DNA of 64,000 nucleotides from Candidatus Bathyarchaeota archaeon. GTDB taxonomy: Archaea; Thermoproteota; Bathyarchaeia; Bathyarchaeales; Bathycorpusculaceae. This document shows, piece after piece, positions 34,932-42,894 of the stretch. The stretch is taken from contig JAOZHT010000001.1 of NCBI GenBank assembly GCA_026014735.1, positions 310,001-374,000 of the forward strand, in the 5' to 3' direction. The translations under genes and the position numbers were made by a program. The notes under the pieces are model-generated. The model was given only the letters and a program-made list of their open reading frames with translations, had not been told where the DNA came from and did no database searches. Numbering within the stretch: the stretch's first letter is position 1; each line of letters opens with the position of its first letter.

Positions 34932-35040
34932 TTACACTGCTGGCATTCCACTTGTTGAGAAAACGAATGCTTTCTGGTCGGTGACTTGAATTGCTTCTGC
35001 TACTTTCTGAGTATGATTATGATGAAAAGGGATAGCACTT
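34932..35040 (-). pseudogene. Flavodoxin gene remnant
   Basis: Leftward reading gives HHNHTQKVAEAIQVTDQKAF followed by VFSTSGMP and a stop. HH-x-NT-x-K is the phosphate loop of flavodoxins and KAFIFSTSGMP the strand near residue 90; here they are joined with about 70 residues missing, and the bases before HHNHT (VLSLF in another frame) suggest a frameshift. It is therefore a decayed gene. The surrounding 34849-35216 holds nothing else apart from the promoter at 35141. Confidence 0.55.
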
Positions 35041-35140
35041 TATTTCCTTTTTTTAGATCGCGCGTGCGTTTATAACTCAAGTAAATGGTCGGATGGAATT
35101 CCGCTTCCCCAACGATAATTTGAGTAGGGAATTATTTTTC

Positions 35141-35157
35141 CCTAAAAGTATATTATG
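35141..35157 (+). promoter_or_regulatory. Promoter motif CCTAAAAGTATATTATG
   Basis: Contains a TATA-like core AAAAGTATATTA. The same first thirteen bases CCTAAAAGTATAT occur at 35977. Transcription would start near 35180, which argues against the GTG at 35157 and for the ATG at 35217 as the start of the following gene. Confidence 0.55.
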
Positions 35158-35216
35158 TGTCACTTATTGTTTTTCACAAAAAGGGCGACAAACAGAGCGG
35201 GTATAGAGGATACAGG

Positions 35217-35780
35217 ATGACTACTTGCAAACCTGACCGATTAGTTACTTTATGCACAAATAATGTATGTAAGAAACGTTTGCGTTATTTACCATCGGTC
35301 ATTACCAGTTTGCGGTTGTTTGCTCTGCCACTAATTATTTATTCATTGAGCATGAACATTACTGTATTCGGCGCTTTTTTCGCTCTTTTTGCCATAGCCA
35401 CAGACGTTGCCGACGGCTACCTAGCCAGACACTTAGGTTTTTCCTCGCAATTTGGCGCAAATTTTGATGTTGCAGTTGATTTTGTTTTCATTGCAGGAGT
35501 ATTCTACTACTTTTTATTACAAGGGCTATATCCGATATGGGTGTTTGTATGTATTATATTCATGTTTACGCAGTTTGTAATTACGAGCAAACTTTCTAAA
35601 GTATTTTATGACCCGTTAGGCAAATACTATGGCAGTTTCCTCTATGGAGCAATAGTATTAACTATTTTTTCACTCGGAACATTTGCGAATGACCTAATAG
35701 CGTTGTTACTTGCCGGTCTCACATTAGCTTCTGTGACTAGCAGAACTCTTTACTTAATAAAACGGCTTAACAGGAAATGA
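35217..35780 (+). CDS. CDP-alcohol phosphatidyltransferase
   Basis: A membrane enzyme of about 187 residues (220 if the upstream GTG at 35157 were used). The full catalytic motif D-x2-DG-x2-AR-x8-G-x3-D-x3-D is present, starting DVADGYLARHLG, between hydrophobic helices. Members join a CDP-activated lipid to an alcohol such as glycerol phosphate, serine or inositol phosphate in polar lipid synthesis. A ribosome-binding site AGAGG precedes the ATG at 35217. As cargo in a virus it could alter host membrane lipids; the alcohol substrate cannot be read from the sequence. Confidence 0.8.
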   Translation: MTTCKPDRLVTLCTNNVCKKRLRYLPSVITSLRLFALPLIIYSLSMNITVFGAFFALFAIATDVADGYLARHLGFSSQFGANFDVAVDFVFIAGVFYYFLLQGLYPIWVFVCIIFMFTQFVITSKLSKVFYDPLGKYYGSFLYGAIVLTIFSLGTFANDLIALLLAGLTLASVTSRTLYLIKRLNRK

Positions 35781-35817
35781 CGCCCCTCAAAAGTACGTGG
35801 GAGTGTGGTTTATTTGC

Positions 35818-35934
35818 TTAAAGAGCTTCTTCTACCCTGTTAATGTCTGCTCTGAGGTTTTTGACTTCTTTTCTCAAATCGTTTAGTGCTTCAACCAAGT
35901 TATCTTGATTCAGGTCCTTACTGCTTTGTTCCAT
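35818..35934 (-). CDS. 38-residue coiled-coil microprotein, mimic of the regulator N-terminus
   Basis: ATG at 35934, stop at 35818-35820. Sequence MEQSSKDLNQDNLVEALNDL then RKEVKNLRADINRVEEAL. It matches residues 9-36 of the regulator at 33879 (shared LNDLR-x-EVK-x-LR-x-D-x-N-x-x-EE) but has no DNA-binding domain. It lies convergent with the phosphatidyltransferase gene and reads away from the promoter region at 35977. It could bind and disable the regulator by mixed coiled coils. Confidence 0.55.
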   Translation of the reverse strand: MEQSSKDLNQDNLVEALNDLRKEVKNLRADINRVEEAL

Positions 35935-35976
35935 TAAACTCTGTTTTCTTTACCAGCGTTGAGTATATTTTAATTA

Positions 35977-35994
35977 CCTAAAAGTATATAAGAG
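35977..35994 (+). promoter_or_regulatory. Promoter motif CCTAAAAGTATATAAGAG
   Basis: A strong archaeal TATA box (AAAAGTATATAAG) about 45 bases before the TTG start at 36032. The copy at 35141 shares CCTAAAAGTATAT, so both cargo genes are probably under similar control. Confidence 0.6.
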
Positions 35995-36031
35995 TATTTC
36001 AGTTTGCTTTCATTAGTAGGATGTGTGAATT

Positions 36032-36433
36032 TTGGTAAATATACCTAAAGAAGTAATGGATGTTTTAAGTGCAAGTGATTCAGCGAAAATGATAGCAACT
36101 GTAGACGCTAAAGGCATTCCAAACGTAGTTCCAATGTGGAGCTTTGTAGCAGTGGACCCCGAAACTATTGCGTTCGCAGAAGTTTTCATCATAAAAACAA
36201 AAGAAAACCTTGAAAAAAACAAGCAGGTTGCTATTGCCGTGTTCAAAGGACCAATGACAGGTTACCAGCTAAAAGGAACCTTCGGCGGTTTCCAAACAAG
36301 TGGACCAATTTTTGAAGACTTCGCAAAGAAGAGTATGGAAACCTCGAAGATGAAAATAAAAAGTGTTGGCATAATAAAAGTAGACGCAGTTTTCGCTGCT
36401 TCGCCAGGACAAGGTAGCAAAAAGTTGGCATAA
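36032..36433 (+). CDS. Pyridoxamine 5'-phosphate oxidase-family FMN-binding protein
   Basis: A 133-residue protein from a TTG at 36032. It shows the split-barrel flavin fold pattern: MDVLSASDSAKMIATVDAKG, IPNVVPMWSFVAVD, IAFAEVFIIKTKENLEKNKQV and a closing IKSVGIIKVD strand. Such small proteins bind FMN or F420 as dimers and reduce quinones or other acceptors. A flavodoxin remnant lies 1 kb to the left, so a redox theme once existed in this cargo slot. Exact substrate unknown. Confidence 0.75.
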   Translation: MVNIPKEVMDVLSASDSAKMIATVDAKGIPNVVPMWSFVAVDPETIAFAEVFIIKTKENLEKNKQVAIAVFKGPMTGYQLKGTFGGFQTSGPIFEDFAKKSMETSKMKIKSVGIIKVDAVFAASPGQGSKKLA

Positions 36434-36448
36434 CCTAAACCAACACAC

Positions 36449-36463
36449 CTTTTTCCTTTTTTT
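36449..36463 (+). terminator. T-rich archaeal terminator
   Basis: CTTTTTCCTTTTTTT just after the FMN-binding protein gene; runs of T on the coding strand end transcription in archaea. Confidence 0.5.
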
Positions 36464-36506
36464 AGACAGTATTGAAAGTTTAGGACTCACACTACAGAGT
36501 AAGAAA

Positions 36507-36626
36507 ATGGGTGAAGATTCTAAACCAGTTCTAGTAAAGTTTGTCCCGAACCATTTGATAAACCAGTTAAAAGTTTTACATTCGTCTTTTGAAGGACAAG
36601 TCAAAACTAATTACCACTGTGATTGA
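36507..36626 (+). CDS. Possible 39-residue ORF
   Basis: ATG at 36507 opens MGEDSKPVLVKFVPNHLINQ and ends with TGA at 36624. No ribosome-binding site or homologue was recognised. It fills the gap between the FMN-binding protein and the kinase and could be chance. Confidence 0.25.
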   Translation: MGEDSKPVLVKFVPNHLINQLKVLHSSFEGQVKTNYHCD

Positions 36627-36656
36627 AAGCCGGAGGCTCAAATCCACCCTATTCCA

Positions 36657-38546
36657 TCAAGGGTTCAATGGAAACTCGATAACGAATTTTGTTCCCTTAC
36701 CCTCTTCACTCTCAAAATTTATTCTACCATTCAAAGCTTCTACCATCCGTTTGATTGACACCAAGCCATATCCTTGTCCCTTCTTCTTAGTGGTAAAAAG
36801 TGGAGTAAATAACTTCTTTTGGGTTTCCTTTGACATTCCTACTCCAGTATCTTGAACAGTAATCACCGCATTATTCGCTTGTTTTGATAATGCGACAATT
36901 AATCTACCACCATTGGGCATAGCTTGGACAGCATTGTTTATCAGATTAACCATAATACGTCTAAGGAAATCCAAATCGACCTTAACAGTGAGCGAGGGCA
37001 CATTACAAATCGTTTGCTGCTCAATAGCGCTCGGTATTTGCACTGAGGAAACAGTTTCGGGTACTGCTTTGCAAATGTTAACTTGAACTAACTCAGGCTT
37101 GAGAGGTTTAGACATTTCCTGAAGGTCCCCAACGATTTTTTCAATATACACAGTTTGCTTCTCTATATCTTCGACGTTTTCTTTAATTGCCTGCCCTTGC
37201 TCAGTTATAGGAAGCTCTTCCAGTTCCATCTTTGCCAGATAAACATCGCTTGCAATGGCTTGAAGCGGATTGCGTATGTCATGACCGACCATACCCGCAA
37301 CCTGTCCAATGGTTGCAAGCTGCTCAGTAGCTCTTAACCTATCAAGCCTTTCTTGGGCTATCTTTTCCAGATTATGCGAATACTTCTGAATCTTATCTTG
37401 GAGTTTTCTCAACTCAGTGATGTCTACGTTTGATTCAAAAATTTCTGCAATATTCCTACCAGTGCCAAATCTAGCAAGCCAATAGCTTCTGACAATTATA
37501 GATTTACCATCTTTAGTTCTATGCATAAGTTGTCCTGTCCAGAAGGTATCTCTTGTTAGTTTATTCATAATCTCTTCGAATGGCTCTGGAAATTGCGTTT
37601 CAAACAGCCGATGAGTCTTCTCGCCGATGGCTTCTTCTTTAGTCCACCCATAGACACGTTGAGCACCTTTACTCCAAAAAGTAATAGTACCATCTACCTT
37701 TCTCACGATAGTAGCGTTAGGGCTAAGATCAATAAGATCAGCTTGTTTTCTGATAGCTTCTTCATTTTGCTTGCGTTCGGTTACATCGTTGAGTGTTGTT
37801 AGAAGGTGCGGAGTGCCTCTGAAGCTTATAACCACTGACGAAAATTCTATAGTTATTTTCTTTCCGTTTTTATGTTTGCTTTCTATTTCCGCATTATAAA
37901 CGGCACCTTTTTCAAAAATATTTTGATACATAGCCGCCGCTTTTTCCGGATCAACGTCTAATCCCAATTCGGCGGTGTTGCGACCGATGAGTTCTTCTCT
38001 GCTATAGCCATATAGTCGGAGAAAAGCGTTGTTGACATCAACAAAAGTTTGGTCACTTACACATTGAATAACCATTGGCTGTGGGCTGTCATAGAAAGCT
38101 TTAGAGAAACGTTCTTCACTAGCCCGTAGGGCTTCTTCAGCTTCTTTACGTTCTGCTATATCTTCAAAAATTTCAATTGCTCCCACTACTTTGCCGTTGT
38201 GATCCTTGACTGGAGTTGCACTACCAAGTATAGGGTAACTTTTCCCATCAGGTCGTTCAAGTGTTAACTCAACATCTTGTACATTTTCGGCGCGCAGAGC
38301 CCGATATACTGGTAACTCATTTAATGGGAAGGGTGAACCATCAAGTCTTTTTGGCTTAACCTTTGCTACGTTCTCTTCTAAGGTTTGGTGGGCTGAATTG
38401 AACCCATACAGCTCAGCAGCACGTTTGTTGACAAATGAAAACTTGCCATTCGGTGATTCTGAAATAACTATCGCTACGGGAATGATATCCAAAATAGCCC
38501 TAGAATCAATGTTTTCAATAAAACTTCGCTGCTGCTTCGTCATCAA
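36657..38546 (-). CDS. Cytoplasmic PAS-domain sensor histidine kinase
   Basis: A 629-residue protein with three PAS domains (about 15-135, 140-260, 270-385; for example LYGYSREELIGRN and RVYGWTKEEAIGEK), a HisKA region with the phosphoacceptor His422 in VGHDIRNPLQA, and an HATPase domain with NLINNAVQAMPNGG, VQDTGVGM and GQGYGLVSIKR. No membrane helix is present, so it senses inside the cell. No response regulator lies nearby. Archaeal genomes often hold orphan kinases like this; finding one between capsid and terminase genes of a provirus is unusual. Confidence 0.85.
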   Translation of the reverse strand: MMTKQQRSFIENIDSRAILDIIPVAIVISESPNGKFSFVNKRAAELYGFNSAHQTLEENVAKVKPKRLDGSPFPLNELPVYRALRAENVQDVELTLERPDGKSYPILGSATPVKDHNGKVVGAIEIFEDIAERKEAEEALRASEERFSKAFYDSPQPMVIQCVSDQTFVDVNNAFLRLYGYSREELIGRNTAELGLDVDPEKAAAMYQNIFEKGAVYNAEIESKHKNGKKITIEFSSVVISFRGTPHLLTTLNDVTERKQNEEAIRKQADLIDLSPNATIVRKVDGTITFWSKGAQRVYGWTKEEAIGEKTHRLFETQFPEPFEEIMNKLTRDTFWTGQLMHRTKDGKSIIVRSYWLARFGTGRNIAEIFESNVDITELRKLQDKIQKYSHNLEKIAQERLDRLRATEQLATIGQVAGMVGHDIRNPLQAIASDVYLAKMELEELPITEQGQAIKENVEDIEKQTVYIEKIVGDLQEMSKPLKPELVQVNICKAVPETVSSVQIPSAIEQQTICNVPSLTVKVDLDFLRRIMVNLINNAVQAMPNGGRLIVALSKQANNAVITVQDTGVGMSKETQKKLFTPLFTTKKKGQGYGLVSIKRMVEALNGRINFESEEGKGTKFVIEFPLNP

Positions 38547-38681
38547 GTTTACCAGAAAAAATTGCTACTAACAATTGATTAAATACTCATACTAAAGTAC
38601 TTCGCTACTGGGTTGAGGGCGCACGCTAAAATGTGTCCCAGTCTACACCTTTTCTGTTAGGACGTCGCTATTTAGAGGGCT

Positions 38682-39947
38682 TCAACGCCTAACAACATAC
38701 AAAAACGGCTTCTCTTCCTGTTCAAGCGGTAAACTGTATCGCAAAGCATCGGTCGCATGGTCGTTTTCCTTAACGTCTTCCCGATACTCCAACAATTCAC
38801 TAATTAGATTGACGCAACGTTTACCTACAAACTGGCGGGGGTTCCCGTCGCTCGCAGGTGTTAGGCGGCTTCCAAGTTCCCGCAGCCCATCTTCACGTTT
38901 GAAAGTATAGGGCTTAGCGTCTAACCCTGCACGGCAAAGCTTCAGAATCGACTGAGGAAAGCGGGCGTCACACCAAAACGTTCCCTTCCCCCATTCTTCT
39001 TGCAATTCTTTGGCTGCCTCAGCTAATTCTTCATCTGTGGTCTCGCGTTTATAAAATTCATCTACTGCGTAGGCTCTGCCGTCAGGGTCAAAAGCGTTCA
39101 CCACAATAGCGGAGGGTGCACTCCAACCGAAGTCAACGCCAAAGCTAACCCTATCAATCAACGCCTTATCGGTCAATTCCCGAATATGCTTTGAAGAGTC
39201 AAAGGGCAAGCTACCTGCGGCGACGGTGGCGAATTTGCCGTAGATGAAGCGGTCAGCTAAGCCGCCGGTGTGGGTTCGCACAATTTCTGTTAGGAATTCT
39301 TTGGGTAGGGTTGGGTTTTCAAAGATGCTCCACCGGTAAATTCGCATGTCAGGCGAATTAGTCACAGGGTTTTCAGTGATATTGTAGAGTGGGCTGCCGG
39401 GGGAATCGGTTGTCGTAGTGAGCCAAACAGCCGGGTTAATCGAAACCATACAGCGGCCACTTTTGCGAAGCCTACGCACAACTGTAAGCCATGCAGTATC
39501 GAAATGGCGGACTAGCCGTGCCTCATCGATATGCGCATAATCGACGTTTGGGCCCTCGGCTTTTTCTGGATCGTCCAGCGAGACAAACCACCATTGCGAA
39601 CCGTTAAACCAATCCAGCCGCAAGTCGCCACGGTTAAAGTCCGCTACATAGGGATTTTGGGTAAACGGGTAGCGGCAACCAAAGAAGTCTTTGCTCTCCA
39701 ACGTTGGGAAAAGAATGCGCTTCATCATTGGGTAAGATGGCTCAAAAATGAAGCCAACGCTCTCAGGATAATCTAGAGCCCAGCGGATGTCTTCGGCTAG
39801 TCCGCATTTTGTCTTTCCTGAACCGGTTCCACAGAGGCAGGCCCGTTGGCTATAGACGCCTTTACCAGCGTGAAAAGGAAGCTGTGCAGGATGCGGACAA
39901 TACCGCAGAAAATCAGTGCCCGGCGTCAGATTCAGCTTTTGCGGCAT
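38682..39947 (-). CDS. Terminase large subunit
   Basis: About 421 residues if started at the ATG at 39947; an ATG at 39974 adds nine basic residues. In the longer numbering Walker A is GTGSGKT at 49-55, Walker B VDYAHIDEA at 144-152, and the nuclease domain has Asp281 in SFGVDFGW, Asp336 in FWCDARF and Asp405/Asp409 in NDHATDALRY. It pumps DNA into the procapsid and cuts it. It overlaps the small subunit gene by 35 bases. Separated from the portal by 8 kb that include the second cargo slot, instead of the usual adjacency. Confidence 0.9.
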   Translation of the reverse strand: MPQKLNLTPGTDFLRYCPHPAQLPFHAGKGVYSQRACLCGTGSGKTKCGLAEDIRWALDYPESVGFIFEPSYPMMKRILFPTLESKDFFGCRYPFTQNPYVADFNRGDLRLDWFNGSQWWFVSLDDPEKAEGPNVDYAHIDEARLVRHFDTAWLTVVRRLRKSGRCMVSINPAVWLTTTTDSPGSPLYNITENPVTNSPDMRIYRWSIFENPTLPKEFLTEIVRTHTGGLADRFIYGKFATVAAGSLPFDSSKHIRELTDKALIDRVSFGVDFGWSAPSAIVVNAFDPDGRAYAVDEFYKRETTDEELAEAAKELQEEWGKGTFWCDARFPQSILKLCRAGLDAKPYTFKREDGLRELGSRLTPASDGNPRQFVGKRCVNLISELLEYREDVKENDHATDALRYSLPLEQEEKPFLYVVRR

Positions 39948-40446
39948 CCTTCTCAGCCCTTTGTGCTTCAGCAAATTTGGCGTAGGCAGCCTTTATTTCA
40001 GGCGACGCCTCAAATGGCATAGCCAAACTAACCGCTGATTGAATAATCTCGGGTTTTCTCTCAATCAACCCGAGTTCCTGCCCAACCTTAATTTGCTCGA
40101 CGGTAATTTTGAGAGCAGTATTTAGAGCTCCAATCTTCACAAACTTATCTTTGACACTTAGAGGCTTCTTATCATCGCTCTCAGTTAGAAGACCCATGGC
40201 TTCGCGGTTCAAGAAGTCCAACCGCGCTCGCAGAATAGACGCTAGTACCTCATCTTGTTCGAAAGCATGGACCCAGGTTTTCATCCGTTTATGGTCTTTG
40301 TAGATTACCCATTCGCTAACATGGAACTCAGCACTTAAAGTCTGTACAATAGCGCTTAGCGAGTTCCCAACGGCTAATAGCCGAAGCATTCTTTGGCGTC
40401 GCTTAAACAACTCAGGTTCCATTGGGTACCCCCATATTTTGGACAC
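39913..40446 (-). CDS. Terminase small subunit-like protein
   Basis: A 177-residue protein directly upstream of and overlapping the large terminase gene. The N-terminal part is a helix-turn-helix (RRQRMLRLLAVGNSLSAIVQTLSAEFHVSE followed by a VIYKDHKRM helix), the middle helical with a GLIERKPE turn, the tail acidic and Ala-rich. This fits small terminases that recognise the packaging site; the assignment depends mainly on position plus HTH. Confidence 0.65.
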   Translation of the reverse strand: MSKIWGYPMEPELFKRRQRMLRLLAVGNSLSAIVQTLSAEFHVSEWVIYKDHKRMKTWVHAFEQDEVLASILRARLDFLNREAMGLLTESDDKKPLSVKDKFVKIGALNTALKITVEQIKVGQELGLIERKPEIIQSAVSLAMPFEASPEIKAAYAKFAEAQRAEKDAAKAESDAGH

Positions 40447-40473
40447 AATTGTCCAATAAAACGAAAGAAAAAG

Positions 40474-40929
40474 TCATGGTTTAGGCGCTCCCATATTTAG
40501 AACATACCTTAACGTGACTGTCAAACGACCTCTACTATTCGCTTTAACAAGCCCCCGGTTTATTCTTGTGTTACCTCTTCCAAAACTACCATGCCCAAAC
40601 CGCTTAACCTTCCAATTCGACAAACCACGTGCAAGCTGAGGATTGCTTGTTACAATATAGAAAGGACGTTTAGTCTGCCGTGTATAGAGATCTGCCATAA
40701 AATCCAGCAGACGCTTACCTACGCCAATACCTTGATAATCGGGCAGGACAACAAGCCTGCTGACCCGATAATACTGAACCTTCATGTGCACATTAGCAAC
40801 TGCAATAAACGCAATGGGTTTACCCCCATATTTGGCGACATAACACCTGACGCCAGCCCCAAGCTTTTTGGTATTCAAATAGTGATGTTCCCTAAACACC
40901 TGCCACATGGCAAGGTTGCACTTATGCAC
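40474..40929 (-). CDS. GNAT-fold acyltransferase, possibly Mom-like DNA modifier
   Basis: A 151-residue protein. MWQVFREHHYLN near the start, then KPIAFIAVANVHM, the motif A-like VSRLVVLPDYQGIGVGKRLL (acyl-CoA binding loop Q-x-x-G-x-G) and YIVTSNPQLARGL. This GNAT type is known from phages; the DNA-modifying Mom protein of phage Mu also has this fold. It overlaps the ABC ATPase gene by 55 bases and lies between it and the terminase, forming a trio with the ParB gene. DNA modification is a hypothesis; antibiotic or protein acetylation remains possible. Confidence 0.75.
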   Translation of the reverse strand: MHKCNLAMWQVFREHHYLNTKKLGAGVRCYVAKYGGKPIAFIAVANVHMKVQYYRVSRLVVLPDYQGIGVGKRLLDFMADLYTRQTKRPFYIVTSNPQLARGLSNWKVKRFGHGSFGRGNTRINRGLVKANSRGRLTVTLRYVLNMGAPKP

Positions 40930-41624
40930 TGATAGGTTGATTGGCGGGTGACGTCGTTTTTTTTTACAACCTTAACTTGGGTTCCTGAAGCCGTTTTATG
41001 GTCCTGTAATGTGCCCGTGAAATCCCAAAAAACGTTAGCGTCCACATCATAGACCCAGTCAGGCTCAAGCCAATCGAGCACATCAACATGGCAGGTTACG
41101 GCGATAAACTGTTTCCCAGTGTGCTTGCGAACAGCGTGGCTAATCGCGTAGCTGCCAATTTGGGCAACAGTGCGATCTACCGTGCTTGTGAACTCATCGA
41201 AGACCACCAAGTTCTGGGGAAGACAAAGCGCATGGGCAATATCGACGCGCATCTTTTGCCCTTGGCTCAATACCGCATAGCTTTTCAGCCATGAAGGCGG
41301 CTCGTTAAAGCCACTACTAGACAAAGCGGTGCCGATGTCCTTGACGCTAAGTTCAGGTGGGAAATCGTTGAGAAAACACGATTCTTTATAGCGCTCGCGC
41401 AAATCAGCAAAATAAGCTTCAGGCCACTGATGACGGGCTATGCTTGTTTTCCCGCTACCGCTGGACCCTACAATAACGCCGATCTGCCAATTCAAACCCT
41501 CAATTGGAAGGCTTCCGCAGATGTGTTTCTCTAACTTGACATCTTTGAGGTCATAGGTGCCTTTAACGGCTTCTTCACGGAAAGAATTGCCAGCTTGCCA
41601 CCGGTGAGTAAAATCAAAATCCAA
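40875..41624 (-). CDS. Soluble ABC-type ATPase
   Basis: A 249-residue protein with Walker A GSSGSGKT, a signature LSQGQKMRVDIAHAL, Walker B NLVVFDEFTSTVD and an H-loop AVTCHVD; no membrane helices and no partner permease nearby. The first 30 residues are unlike transporters. Between ParB and GNAT genes in one operon (13 bases from ParB, overlapping GNAT). Such ABC ATPases in phages are thought to act on nucleic acid or to assist the acyltransferase. Inference only for the role. Confidence 0.8.
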   Translation of the reverse strand: MDFDFTHRWQAGNSFREEAVKGTYDLKDVKLEKHICGSLPIEGLNWQIGVIVGSSGSGKTSIARHQWPEAYFADLRERYKESCFLNDFPPELSVKDIGTALSSSGFNEPPSWLKSYAVLSQGQKMRVDIAHALCLPQNLVVFDEFTSTVDRTVAQIGSYAISHAVRKHTGKQFIAVTCHVDVLDWLEPDWVYDVDANVFWDFTGTLQDHKTASGTQVKVVKKNDVTRQSTYQCISATLPCGRCLGNITI

Positions 41625-41637
41625 TCTGAAAGCCCTC

Positions 41638-42204
41638 CTAAAGGTTTAGAACCCGAACCTTCCAACTCTTGCCCTGCAACTCTTCTAGCTTGGCTTTCTG
41701 GTCGGTTTCATCCTTGCATTCCACAACTAACTCGTAAGTTTCAGGGATAATGGAAACCTTCTCGTGCTCATCCCTTAATGTTTCAGGCAGCTTTTCCCCG
41801 ATCGAATCAAGAAAACATTCTAACTCTTGGCGTTGGCCTAACTCGATGATGCGCTGCCATTCCTCTTCTTCCAGTTCCTTGTTGTGCTTGCCCTTCAATT
41901 CGTTAGCGATCAATCTAAGTCGGCGTCGCTGCACGTCAGTAAGGTCTTTCATACGGTATACTGGCGCATAAAACTCTCCATGGGCAATGCAGACGCTAAC
42001 CCGCTGCTCCCCATCAGTAAAAACGCCATCTTGGTTTGTTAGGATGGGGTCAGTCCAACCAAACTCCTGTAAACTTTTCCAAAGTTCTTCTTTTTGTTTG
42101 TTCGTCATCCTGTTTGGGTTGTTGCCATCCGACCGCAAAAGCCTAATGTCTTCAAGAATAGGCTTCATGAAGTCAGGTACACGCAAAGTTGTCTTAGCTT
42201 CCAA
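41638..42204 (-). CDS. ParB/Srx-fold protein
   Basis: A 188-residue protein. The ParB/sulfiredoxin N-terminal pattern is clear: NPNRMTNKQKEELWKSLQEFG, WTDPILTNQDGVFTDGEQRV with the GE-x-R motif, then a helical region RRRLRLIANELKGKHNKELE. In Noc/ParB the GE-x-R-like motif binds CTP; in phage homologues it can be a nuclease or base-linked protein. It heads the ParB-ABC-GNAT operon. It lacks a recognisable centromere-binding HTH, so plasmid partition is unlikely. Confidence 0.8.
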   Translation of the reverse strand: MEAKTTLRVPDFMKPILEDIRLLRSDGNNPNRMTNKQKEELWKSLQEFGWTDPILTNQDGVFTDGEQRVSVCIAHGEFYAPVYRMKDLTDVQRRRLRLIANELKGKHNKELEEEEWQRIIELGQRQELECFLDSIGEKLPETLRDEHEKVSIIPETYELVVECKDETDQKAKLEELQGKSWKVRVLNL

Positions 42205-42206
42205 GT

Positions 42207-42551
42207 CTAGCAGCTCCCAACGGTTTTTTGGACAAGCCCTCTTTTAGTCGCTAAGATCCCCAGAAACTCAGCCCCAACTGCGCTGAGAAGCACACAAAGG
42301 CTCATAGGGGAAATGGCGGCGCTAGACGCCAAAGTACCGAGCCCTGTGAAAAATGTGATACCGCTGATTATAGCCGCATCCAAAACCGCGCTGGTCCAAT
42401 CGAACTTTCCCTGTTTATCTCTATGACCCCGCATACTGAGGTGAATCTTGCAGACGAAGTTCTCATAGTTCAGTTTGAGCATTGCTGTATCAAACAATCC
42501 CTTCTTAGGCGTTGCCAATATAACAGTTAACATATAGTCAAGCATGCCCAA
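42207..42551 (-). CDS. Small two-helix membrane protein, possible holin
   Basis: A 114-residue protein: amphipathic N-terminal half with basic HLSMRGHRDKQGKF, then two hydrophobic segments (SAVLDAAIISGITFFTGLGTLA and ISPMSLCVLLSAVGAEFLGILA) and a short basic tail. Size and two-helix plan are like holins, but no archaeal holin family is recognised. Overlaps the next upstream gene by 14 bases and ends three bases before ParB. Confidence 0.5.
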   Translation of the reverse strand: MGMLDYMLTVILATPKKGLFDTAMLKLNYENFVCKIHLSMRGHRDKQGKFDWTSAVLDAAIISGITFFTGLGTLASSAAISPMSLCVLLSAVGAEFLGILATKRGLVQKTVGSC

Positions 42552-42777
42552 GAGCTACCCGACGCTTATGTGACCAAACGTGTCTAAAGGGGACCTTCAA
42601 AACCTCGCCCTTTCTAACCCAGCGCTTCTGCGTTACACCGACTCGAACCTGGCGTTTTCCATCCGAATATGCGCTCGTGTGCAAAAAAGTGTTTTTCGCT
42701 CGAACCTCAACTAACCCATCCTGCACGCCAGAAAGAACCTCCACGGGATAAATGCCCTTGAAGTAAAACTCAGTCAT
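42538..42777 (-). CDS. Rightmost gene of provirus B, small basic beta protein
   Basis: Seventy-nine residues, beta-rich and basic: GIYPVEVLSGVQDGLVEVRAK, then VTQKRWVRKGEVLKVPFRHV. No family recognised. It is the first gene of the leftward late operon (ParB, ABC, GNAT, terminases) and lies 118 bases from the att core. Confidence 0.55.
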   Translation of the reverse strand: MTEFYFKGIYPVEVLSGVQDGLVEVRAKNTFLHTSAYSDGKRQVRVGVTQKRWVRKGEVLKVPFRHVWSHKRRVALGHA

Positions 42778-42894
42778 GGAGTTTTCTCCTGCAGAGCATC
42801 CGCTGTAAATAGGGTTAAATTATGGAGAATTGGCGGAAATCTACTAAAAAAGAAAAAGAAAGGGAAAAAGGACGGTACAAATGAACGTAAATAT

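Noticed and set aside
33084-35217. Possible CRISPR array from the recurring CCAGTACTTACCCAT-like stretches
   Set aside because: The recurrences are the conserved ends of the three 41-codon genes, not evenly spaced repeats with spacers; codon frame is kept between them.
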